DNA of 64,000 bases from assembly GCF_040115645.1 (NCBI RefSeq), contig NC_089553.1:1550001-1614000 (forward strand). The letters are read 5' to 3'. The stretch is from Euwallacea fornicatus. Lineage: Eukaryota; Arthropoda; Insecta; Coleoptera; Curculionidae. The translations under genes were made by a program, and so were the position numbers. Under the pieces are notes generated by a model. That model was not told where the DNA came from. It searched no databases and saw only the letters and a list, made by a program, of their open reading frames with translations. How positions within the stretch are numbered: position 1 is the first letter of the stretch; the number at the start of each line of letters is the position of its first letter. Positions 45,176-57,100 of this stretch are shown piece after piece.

Positions 45176-48100
45176 ATGCAGCTGATGCAAATATGCCTAA
45201 TTTTTACCACCTTATTGGTGTTGAGCCGCTGCAACAGAGTGGAGCCGTTGAACGCGTTTGCCACTGGAAATTTGCAATTTACGGCACGATTGTATAACGT
45301 AAGTCATTTTTCCTCAATATCTTTCATTCTAAGTGACGCAATTAAGAGGGACAGCGTTGCTCAAAGTTTCACGATGACGTCAACATTAGCTGTCACAGGT
45401 TTGTGGAGGGGGGGACGGAGGAGGGCACCTCTTTGGGGCTAGCGCGTATTAATTCCGAAAAACAAACTTTGAAGAATGTTTTATTTATTAAGAGGTTTAA
45501 GAGAGAACATTCTAGAATGGTATATTATCATAAGAAAACAGCAATTTAAGCCTTAATAAACTCGGTATTCTCTAGCAAATCGTTACTTCCGAGCTTCCTA
45601 GCGGGATAATAGATTTCTTTCATAAGAGAGCTGCTGTCCCAATATAAGCTCCTATAGAAATCTTCAGAGTCGTCCTCAAATTGTGTAGAAGACTCGCATA
45701 CCGTGCCCCTAACCAAATCCTCCACATGAGCGAAAAAAATCCTAAAGTTCGGCTCTGAATAGTCCAACGATGACAATAGGAATTTGGGCATGCGGTCCGA
45801 AATGACCCATAAATACTTATTTCTGTCCACCTATAATTTCACAAATTTAGGAATATTCAGAAAGCGGAATAATGTACTATTGTGCCTTAATATCCGCCGG
45901 AAAAATTAATTCCGCATGGTTCTTTTCTAGGACTGCGATATTTGATTCTGAATAAGGCGTTTTATAATTCCAACACCCAATCGCATTTTGGTCTATCAAG
46001 TTGAAAAACTGAACCTCTCCGTCGTTGATAACCCGACTTGTGGTATGGGTATCAGGACCTAGAATTAACATTGTAATTACCCACATTATGCAAAAATTCC
46101 ACTTCGGTTGTTAAATTATACTCGGCAAACCTGTATTTAAGCGTCACAAAAACTGAACTGTTGAAAGATCTAGAAAAAACTGAAACACACTTACCTCTTT
46201 CGTTACTTGAAAAGTAAAATTCATGGTAGCTATCCTCGGTCAGTGAGGAGTTGTGCAGTATTCTTGTGGATACTGCAAATTCCCTGTTACTGGCCAGAGG
46301 GCTGAAGTATAAGTTTCTGAATCCATCTGGAAGGGTTGGAGTGAGGCTAAGCCCAAATATGCCTTCAGTACCCCATTGGAAGTTCATGTTGTCTATGACA
46401 AAGTCGCCTGAAATTGTGACACAACTAAGGGTTGGTTCTTGAACGTTCAGTTAGGGAGCGACAACTGCGGGTTAACAACTAATGGCGATTGAAAGGTTTT
46501 TCAATATCATGAAATTGGCGTTTAACCGAGAGTTGAAGCAAGAATAATTATAGGAAGTAACTCTGCAATTAACCGAGGCGCTTTGTGCGATTGTTTCCTT
46601 GACTGTCACATGTAGTTTTAAGACATGGCCCTAAAGCGAAGTTTACATATGCATGGATTACTAGCGCCATTTGAATACCGCAAGTGTTAAGAAATGTACC
46701 TTTACACATGCGCGATTTATTAGCATCAGAACACCCATAGTTCCAGTCTACCGGTGCCATAAAGTCCAACCGCCTTTAACGCATTTATTTGTAGGTGAGT
46801 ATTATTAGCACTTAATGGCACTTGAGAATTTGCGTGTTTATAGATGTAAAGACATTGGCGTTAGCCAACTGACCCAAAATGGTTCCTGCAGAACAGACCC
46901 TACATAAAAGCAGTTGAAGTTTTTGGGACTAGCGCCGGTGCAATTCCAGAAAATTAAACTGCTTTTAAAGCAGGGTTTATACGTGCATGAGTCAATGGCG
47001 CCAGTGTTTTCGCACGTATACCAATAATTTATAGCAATAAATATATCAAAAACAGTCGAAGTGTTTGGCGGCAGTACTTGCACTGACACTGGTGCCAGTA
47101 AGGCACGTATAATTAAACCTCGTTTTAGACTGATGCACCAATACCTTAATATTATAGTGGGTCCGGGAATTTTTGTTCTTACAATGGTTTAAATCTAATT
47201 TTAATTATTTATCAGTATTTTCGAGTGGAGCTTATGTGATCGCCCCACCAACAAACTAAAATCTCATTATTTTCATAAAATTTCATTAAAAACAAGAAGC
47301 TACACAAACGTTCGTCTATGAAATAGAGATTTCCTCCCATTGTATGACGTTTAAGCTTTTCGATGTCAAAGCGACGTTCCACGCTTTCAAGATTTTACGA
47401 GGGATGTTTCTGTAAATATTCTCATGAGAAGTATTTTAGTAAAAAATTATAATCAGGAAAAATTGGAAAAGTAATTAAATGTCATCTAAAGCCTCGTTGA
47501 TTACACTAAAAAAAAAAATCAATCATTCGGCTTAAAATTAAGTTCAATGTAAACTGTAAGTCTGGCGCTATTTCTAAAATTGGCCTTGTCGGTTGCCTCC
47601 ATGAAATGGAGAAATGGGTCATTACGTCAGGTTCCGCAAAAAATGGGTCAGAGGTAAACATACGGACGGTGACAGTGGTTCGAAATGTTGCTGAATGATA
47701 GAAGATACATTTTATTTGGGAGACCTATAGGTACCTGAGTAAATTCTCGGCTAAGTAAAAAAAAAAGAAAAAAACAGGATTTGCTAGGGCCCTCCAGTAA
47801 AGAAAATGTATATGAAGCTTTCATTGAAATTTTGGATTAATAAGACATTTTAATATTTTCAACATATTGGACCACTGGCCGGGTTTTCAGGCCTCAAGAC
47901 ATTTTTTGCTATTTTTTTTATGGGACCTTCCGTGACTCAATTCTTCATTTCGTGACCCAAAATAGTTTTTCACATCAGCCAGGAGCCTCTGGCATAGGCA
48001 ACCAGATTTAAAAGCATAATTTATAGTTACGATTTTCTCGTAGATTTATGTGATTATTAGAGTTAGTTTTAGAATTTTAATCGTTGGTAACTTTAGCAGG

Positions 48101-51100
48101 AAAATTTCATGGGAACGTTGAAATAGATACCGTGTGTTAATGAGTTTTACGCATTCTATGTAACTCATTTTCCAGATGGGCTACCAGTACAGTGGTCTGG
48201 TGGTCCTAACGACGAAAATTTACCTCTTAGTGGATCTGGCAGGAAAAAACTATGCTCAAACCTCCAACTCCTATTTTCCTCTAGGGAATAAACAATAAGC
48301 CCATATCCTAATTCGTCGCTGAAATATGCATGAGCTTCATTACAAGTTTTCCCAACTTCCACTGCTATATTTGCAATGAATGTCTGAGCATTAATGTCCT
48401 CCTTTCTGAGCTCATATTTATGTATCCTTTTATCTGTATTTAAATCGAAGATGTTCAGGGAATAGGGACAAGGGTTTTGTGTCGTGTCTTCGATGCCAAA
48501 TGTACCTGTATCAAGTACCCATAAACGATCGCACTAAAATTATTCTTGTCACAGACTATAAGGGAAGAAAATTCATATACCTCGTCAGCATGAATCCTAT
48601 ACACGGTGTTTAATCCGTTCTCGCAATTTCCTAGTTCATTAGCTTCCAAGCTGGGGTAAGGTATCAGAGGGGGACTGCTGAGGGGAGACAGAAGATGGAC
48701 GTAGTTGAGGGTGGCCGGAATACCTATATAAGAAATAATATAATGCCAATAAACTTATTGAGCCAAAGTACCTTCTCTCCATCTGGGCACAGTCACAAAT
48801 ACTTTGTCTTTCCAGACTTCAATCCCTACAGGCAAAGCGTTTTCCGGCTTTAGTTTTCCCGTAACCAGGCTGTTGAATTTTGTTCGCGCGTCTGGATACT
48901 GGAAATCCAGAATGTTCCATTCAAAGTGCTTTTGCAATTTTGTTGTTTGAGCAAATATACAGGTGGTAGCCACCATCAGAACAACTCCAATATGTCTGGT
49001 CGGCATTATTATTTCTATCTAAAAATTTAAATTGTATGGACAGTTAACATTCCTTAGATTTCCCTGGTTCTATGGCAGTCTTTAAATCGATAAAGTAACT
49101 TTTACTTTTATTTATTTCTCTCTTTACTGTACCACTCACCCAAGTCGACCGCTTTTCTTCGCACTCAAATTTGCACTAATTTAGGAAAGCTCGTTTGCGG
49201 ATTCTGGAAGGAAAATAAGACTCTCTTAAGAATTTTCCGTCTTTTATAACAACAGTGAAAGCCAGTCTTGTGTGGTGGTCAATTAATGATTAAACCTGTA
49301 ATGTTCGATAAGGTAATGAAGTGCCATTTTTGCAAACCATTAAACCAGATAAGTTAGTTATGTATAACTTAATGCAGTAAAAAAATAACATTTGCTCCTT
49401 ATCGGATGGATTGCAGCGGAGTGGTCATTTTGGGTCTCACTTGAATGTTTTTTTTGTTAATGCCATCGAATCATCTACGAATTAGTGGCTTTATAGGTCG
49501 CTAATTGAATTGTTTACAATTTTCTCGTGGCCTGATCAAGTTATGATAATATACAGTTATGCAGGGTGTGGCCCAAGGAATTTTTATGTTCACAGATATA
49601 TAGAATTTTCTATTTATGATTTTGACATTGAATTTTCTTGTAATGAACTGGGTGGACTGATAACGGCCTTTGCTGTGACCTCATGTCTGCCATGGCCCAC
49701 TCAATGTAAAACTCACGTTGCACCTTCCTCATTGTCTTCTAGTACAGTCAGGCTAGCTCGGGTAAATATGTCCAGGTTGCTGGCCAACTTGACTACCTCC
49801 CTGAGCGGTGTTCTGTGTTGGTCTTCCATCTCCGACGACGAACAAATCAACCACTTATTTGACAATTATTAACTAACAGAAAATGTTCGAAGGTCTCCTC
49901 TTCCTCCTCCTCAAGATACAGCGAGCATTTCGGGTTCTCAGGAATCCCCATTTTATGTAAGTAAGTCATGAACAGGCCGTGCCGTGTGTAGACCGCTATG
50001 TCAAGTCGTGCTGGTTTCCTACTTAACCATATAAGAGTTTGGGCTCTCTCTTTCTACAGAACCGTCAGGAACCTCTTGCCACGTCCGGTTCTGGAGCTGC
50101 GCTTTTACCCAGCTGCGGGGTATCCTTAAAGCTGGTCCGTGCCTCATGAGAGTTGGATCCGTCGCCTCTTTGGTGGACCTCAGTGCCTTCCAAAACCAAA
50201 TAACCTGGTATCCATATCATCATAACTCGATTATGCTTACCCCAAGCATTCAGAACTTCGGATGGTTCATCTCGCACATATTTGTATCAGCTTGGCGAAT
50301 TTTTTTCTAAGTGTTTAGCGGCAGTGTGCGATTCGACACTTCTTCATATTTCACTTTTCACACTTCTACAATTCTTCCTGGGAGGAAGTAGGGCAGCAGA
50401 GAGAGTGTTTTTGTCTTGTATTTCCAGTTTGTTGGTTTGAAACCTATTACGTATATTGGTTTGTCCACTTTTAAGTCCTTTCAGGTTATCAAAAATCGGC
50501 TCCCAAAGATTGAGTAGTGGTTCAAATAAACTTATACTTCCACTTCCTTTAGAGCCGGGATCACCAACAGATCATCTACGAGTAATGACCACGTGAGAGA
50601 GAGGACAGAACTCTCTCCTGCGGACCGCCTCTCTGCCCGTAAAGGCGCAATCATATTTATGGGATGATGGCAATAACTTTTGAAATAATTTTTTTAACGG
50701 AAAATGTTTCAAGTCCCAGTTACAAGGCTAATTTGTTGTCACTTTTTGATGATTTTAAACTTTTTTCTGCCCACAATCTTCCAACGAAATTCAACTTTTT
50801 AAGGGGTTCCTTCGACAAACGAAACCACGAAAACGACAATTTGGTTTACGAAAATTGACTGTATTTATTTTCAATTATTTTAAATAATGACAGAATTTGT
50901 TGGTCTAAGTATGAAGGGGGAGATTGCTTAATTGGAGGGGTTACGAACTATGATTTGGATCACATATCTGACACCGACACCGCTCCAAGACGAAGAGAAG
51001 AAAAAAAAAAGAGGGCAAAATTACTTTGATTATTCCTTAAGAAGTAAACCTGAGGAATTCCAACTAGGGGCGCACCACTGCCAAGAGCCTTTACGGGCAA

Positions 51101-54100
51101 TGGCCGAGCCGAGTGTAGATCGTGGCAATAGTTCCAACCGAGGAAGCTTCTTTTGACCAGTAGCATATTTACCAGTCATAAAGCACCCTTGGTTGTGGTC
51201 TGATGGGCACCGTTGTCTGGCATCCAGATGGTATTCTTAGAATAAGTATCGAAGTACCTGGACGTAACTTAAGGAATGAAAGTACAAATAACAACTAACA
51301 AAATAAACTACAGCAAAAAACCAGTAACTTAAAGTCCCTAAAGCAATTTGAATTTTTTTAATTTCACCCTTTATTAAAATTTTTTTTTAATGGAATCTAC
51401 ACTTATTTACTCACACAAACATATTAAATTTTGTTGGTATTAGATAAGAAAAATTTTGAGAATTTTTTTCCTTATTTTATTCAAACAAATTGAACTCGGT
51501 CGACAAGGGCAAAATAACAATTTACTGCTTGCAAGAATTAATTGTTATTTGATGTTTAAACCATTTGCTCAAAATGTTTTCCGCCATTGTTCCAACACAG
51601 TGCTATTCTTCGCAATGAATGGTCTCACTTCAACACATGTCGATGTCTTGCCCGATGCATTACACTGACGATAAGAGCCCCCAAGTCATCTACGTTATTT
51701 GGCAGATCTTCATTTCAGATATTTTAAATGGCCTCAAAGGAAAAAGTCACAGAAATTTAAATCAGGTAGCCGAGCTGTCCGTTCTATTTCACCGTGCAAA
51801 AAATTGATACTGCCTCTTTTTTAATTAAAAATTGCAATTTCTGGAATGCTATTTACTTCACTTTTACTACGGAAGACCTTTTTATAATTTTTGTGTTTTT
51901 ATCAATTTTAATTTTTTTGGATACGATAAAGAAAATAATTTTCTCATCGAAAATATTTCTTATCTAACCCCGATCAAATTAAATATACAGGGTGGCCCAC
52001 TTACAACAGTACACATGAAATACCTTGAATGGACATTTTTTTTCTTTGGAAAGCCCCGAGACACGTCAATATTACTTTTAAGCGGGACATTTTTAGATCA
52101 TAAAATTGTAGATGAAGAGTCATCCCCCTAAACAGGGTGGCAGCCCCTTCAAAAATCTTAAATGGGACGGGGGTCAAATGGAACATCAAATCCAAATCAA
52201 AAAGATTTCAATTTTTACGTTTTTGAAAGTTGATGAGTTTTAAATGGGCCACCCTGTATATGTATACACAAATAAGAGTAGGTTCCATAGAACAATTCGA
52301 AAATAGCTGGTGACATTTTGAAAACTAAAGTTGCAGTTTGTAGGAATGTTGTGGGGTAAGAAAAAAAAGTTCAATGAATCAAAAAGCTTAGCCTTGCAAA
52401 TTTCACTTGAAGCCCTTTCTGGTAGACAAATTATTGAAAAATTTATTACCGTTACTACATATTTGTATTTTACCTTGTATAAAAAATCCTATTCGTTAAA
52501 TAAACCAGGAAATTCTTTCAATTGCAGGAAATTCTTAAGGATAAACCCAATGAAAACTTCATATTCAGCCCTTTTTCAATCGAAGTAATTATGGCTTTGA
52601 CTGCGGCTGGTGCCAAGAATGACACTCTGCTAGAGTTCGCTTCCGCCCTTAATTTACCCAAGCAAGAAACGACCGAAGAAGCCCTTAAGTATGTTTTTTT
52701 TTATCATTGAGCCCTCGTTAAACTCCTTTGGTTGCAGAAATTTCTTTATTTTGTTAAAACAAAAATCCGACGACTACCAGTTATCCTCAGCCAATAAATT
52801 GTTCGTGAGTAATGGTTTACAAATTTTGGACAGTTTCAAAAAACAGGCCGTCGAAAATTATGACGCCGATATCGAGAATGTTAACTTCGTTGAGGTATAT
52901 TGTTGAGTCTTCCAATAATTAACATCGTTAATTTGAGTTTTAAGAGATTTGAAGCAGCTCAAAAAATTAACCGATGGGTGGAAGGGCGTACCAACAACAA
53001 AATCAGAGACATCGTCGATCCTTATAATATCGATGCGGCTACCAAATTGTTGCTGGTTAACGCTTTACATTTCAAGGGTAAGGAATAATCGTTTTCTGTC
53101 CATTTGAAGAACCAAAAATATTTAGGTACTTGGGAACACGAGTTTTTGCCTTTCACCGAGAAGGAGACTTTCTATATAACCAAAACAAACACTAAAGAAG
53201 TTGATATGATGTCTATACAAGACACATTTAGGTACTACGAATCTCCAACGCTCAAAGCCAAATTCTTGGAGCTGCCATACCATGGAAGCAATATTACAAT
53301 GACTATCGTTCTCCCCGACGAAATCGAGGGACTTGCAGCTCTAGAAAAAGACATTTATTCCCTTCTTAAACCCCAAAACTTGGAGTATCAACTAGTAGCT
53401 GTATCTCTGCCTTCTTTTCTTGTTGAAAGCGAGTATGACTTGAAGCCCATCTTAAAAAGAGTAAAAATAAGTCTCATCTTTGAAATTAGTTTTTGGACAT
53501 AGTTTTTCTTTAGTTGGGGTTGAAACAGGTGTTCAGCAGAACTGCCGATCTTAGTGGGATTTCTAGGGAACCTTTGATGGTGTCTGCAGTAGTCCAGAAG
53601 GCTTTTATCAATGTAACCAGGTCTGGAACTGAAGCTGCAGCTGCAACTGCTGGTAAGTGATTTTTTTGGGATTCTTCATGTTTTTGCTGCTTTGGGAAAT
53701 GCTTCAACGCTTCAATTATTAACTTTTGCACTCTAAATTTAGAGCCTGAAATGTCACGAATTACGCCAATAAAATATTAGGTATTTTATGATCAGTGTTT
53801 CTTCGATTAATGTAGCAAAAGTTACTGCACTAAGCACGTTTATTTCCGGTAAGTAGCACAATTCACACCGTATCGTTGGGAATAGAAAAGAAAACTACAT
53901 TATTCTCTTTTTGGTTTTAGTTGTTATATCGAGAAAATCAGCCGTAATCGGAGCGAGGCTCATGTTTCGAGCCGATCATCCGTTTCTGTTCTTTGTTATT
54001 TACGATAGTGTAATTTTGTTTACTGGGAAAGTTAATTAAAACATTCACAATTAATACTTGTATTTGGTTAGTTGTTGAAGGCCTTAGTCTTTAAGATGGA

Positions 54101-57100
54101 GCGTTACTGGCACAAACATAGTCAACTGCGTAAGAAGTTAGCTGGGTATGTAAGCAAAGCTATAGGCAACCCAACACACACAGCGATCTCTGTGAATGTA
54201 ACTCAGTGTTATGCCGGCTGTTGGTTAGGTTTCTCTCGGAGAGGTCAATCATTATTTGTTGTACAGCATTCATTGGAGAGTCCTTGTTAACAATTAACTG
54301 CCTATTGCATTAACTAACAATACACTAGGTGTCCTCAAACAATTCTTATACGAAAAATTGTAATTACAATACACTCAGGTTTTCCCAAAATATATTCTTG
54401 TTAAGTTTTTTTACTTTTCGCCGGTGTTGACTATTTTTTCAGCAGGCTGCAGCAAAATCACTCCAGAAAGTTCAGCTTTCTTCAAATTTCTGAGTAAATA
54501 TAGATTTTTATGCATTACACACAGATAGACAAAATCATATTTCCTTTATCTGTATTAAGAAGTGAGTGAAAACCACCTTTAATACGTCGCTCAAACCCGA
54601 GGCACATTATTTCTTTCCTTAAATACCTTAATATCTGGTTTCAGATATTGAAGATCGTCCGAGATATCACACTTAAGATTTTATGCTGCACGAGCGGCAA
54701 TACGATCAAATTAGTTTAATGCGGATGGTAAGAGGTAAAAATATGGATGTTAACAGCAGTATCTAAACAAAGCACACACGGATGGCGCAACCGAAAAGTC
54801 TATCTGGTCAAACCGCAGAAATTAGGCCGAAAACCACATTTCTGCTTGTTTCAGGGCAGACCTCAAACCCTATTAAAAAAATAAAACTGCGGCATAGGGG
54901 AGAGAAACCGCAACAACAAGCAAAAGCATGGTTTCATGGAGCCTCTTAAAAGAAGTAGAAGGTCGAAACTTTGTTTATCATATACCAACTTACCGACAAT
55001 GTCAGTACCAACACCAACCAACACTCACTGCTAAAAAACATTCATATTAGCTTTTAGTGCAAATAATTTTCAGCTACCGGTGTTGACTGGTGCCATGCAC
55101 TTTGAATTTTTTAATATTTTAACTTTTAATATTGCAAGCTGCTAGTTTTTATTTACTACTTTTTGTTTACCCTTTTTCAAGCATTGGCCCCACCTTGGAA
55201 TTTAAATACAAAGCCTTCACGCACATATGCATATGACTTTCCCTTAATCTCTTTACTAACCCAATCCGCATCTGCATATCCTGCTAACGGATTTTTGTCT
55301 TTATGATACCGTAATGTGATTATATCGGTACCTTTAAGTAACTTCGATTAAAATTGAACGCCAAATCCAAAAATGCAATAATGCGTAGGACATTTTAAAA
55401 TAAACACGTATCCACTTCCGGTACAACCGGAAGTATGACGTTATTGAAAATGTTTTCGATGAGGTCGTCACGAAGCTCTTAATCTTAACCAAACCACTAA
55501 ATTTTCGTTATTTTGCTGTTCATACTTTTCCTGAAACATCTAATGACGGTTCCCGGGGGAACACCCTGTATAATGCACACGATAAAGACCATATTTTGGT
55601 TAAATTTTACGGTGGTGGTTCTCCGGTCACCCGAAAGTACCTGGGGCTTTTAATTAACTGCGCAATTTTTTGTTCAATTCACACAGTTCCATTTTCTTTT
55701 CCCTCATCACCTACAGGACGTTTCGTTGCAGACCACGGATTTCTCTATTATGTTAAATTGGGGGGGATCTCGGGGTAAAAAATTTTAGCGGAAGACGATA
55801 CTGGTGCCCGTGCAACCAACCTCTGTGGAGTTTCACCCACTAAAAATCCCCGTGTTGCAAAGGATGTCGAGTTTTAACGCTCGATTTCGTTGATCGCGCT
55901 CCTGTTTCTCATCTGAGAGCTAACAGAGTTGAGCGGAACTATCGCCTATTGTTCTGCTTTCGCTCTAGGCTCTTCTTGCCTGTCCGAGAAGGCGGTGTGA
56001 TACCTTTCGTTCCTTTCGACTAAGTTACCTCGCCGACATGGAGTTCTCCCGTCCGTCTGGACGCTTCTTTCTTCGTCGGCTTGACCCTTGTGTTTCTTCT
56101 TTTTGCAACGCTGGGTCAGAAGAACCAGGAAGGCTGCTCTGGTTTTCGTTTTCCCACCATTGCTGAGGAAGCCTTGCGGCTGTTGTTTTTTCCTCTAGCC
56201 TGCGTTCGCTTGCTTGGTCACGTGCAGGTCTGTTCCTTTATGTCATCCGTTATCTTGTAACTGATGTCTTGGTCTTTTGTGCGGAATGGCTTGCTCCAGA
56301 GTGTAATCTGTCGCTTTCCGGATTAGCTCGTTTTGGTGTTGCTCCGCTGCTTGGAATGTCTTCATGGCACGTTCTTTTATGACGTCCATCATGGTCTTGT
56401 ACTTTAGATCTCTTTTTATTACCTGGTTGCTAACGTACCGAGGCGCGTTTAACGCCGTTCTCAGAGCAATGTTTTCCACTGCCTTAAGAGTCTGTAAGTG
56501 TGACTTTGCTGCATAACTACACGCGGTTGGTGCATACGTCAGGTGAGGTTGAATCACAATTTTTTACTAGTGTGATTTTGTTCTTCACTGGCAATTTAGA
56601 CCTCCTGTTTATCATCGGATACAGTATATGTTAGATCTAACAACTTCATGCTACTTATAAGGCGAATCGTTCATAGGGTAGATGTGTGCTTTACCTACGC
56701 ATGCGCAGTAGAAGCGCAGGAATCTCTATTCCCACGCTTCTTCCGGATGCTTTTGTAGTACCGGTTAGAGGGTACCCGTACCGATCGACGTTCACTCACA
56801 CTTTGCGTTTCTTTCAGTATTTACAGAATATCGAATATCAGACGCGAGAATTCCAAAGCGTTTCGTGGCCGATCGTCCGTTTAAGTTTTTCCTGAGTGTC
56901 CATGGAATTGTTCTTTTCGCAGGACGAATTCTCGGAATTTAACCGCAGGAACATGCAAAATAAAGGTTATTTTCATTTATCTGTGATCAAAGTTAAAGTC
57001 GTCGCGGAATAAGTAGTTTGTTTTGGGTGTTTGGTGCTGCCTCTGCATTTACAGACTTTAGTAGAAGTTCGAGTAGATCTTAGAAGTTTAAGGAAGGTTG

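Noticed and set aside
48755..48771. Yellow exon 1 extended past 48772
   Set aside because: Reading through gives a short tail (GTLAQ) and stop; splicing to 48723 continues the family sequence.
56670..56760. Additional serpin loop exon behind the AG at about 56707
   Set aside because: In the required phase it reads VEAQESLFPRFF then a stop and lacks the conserved F-x-x-[DN]-x-P block; the true exon starts at 56818.
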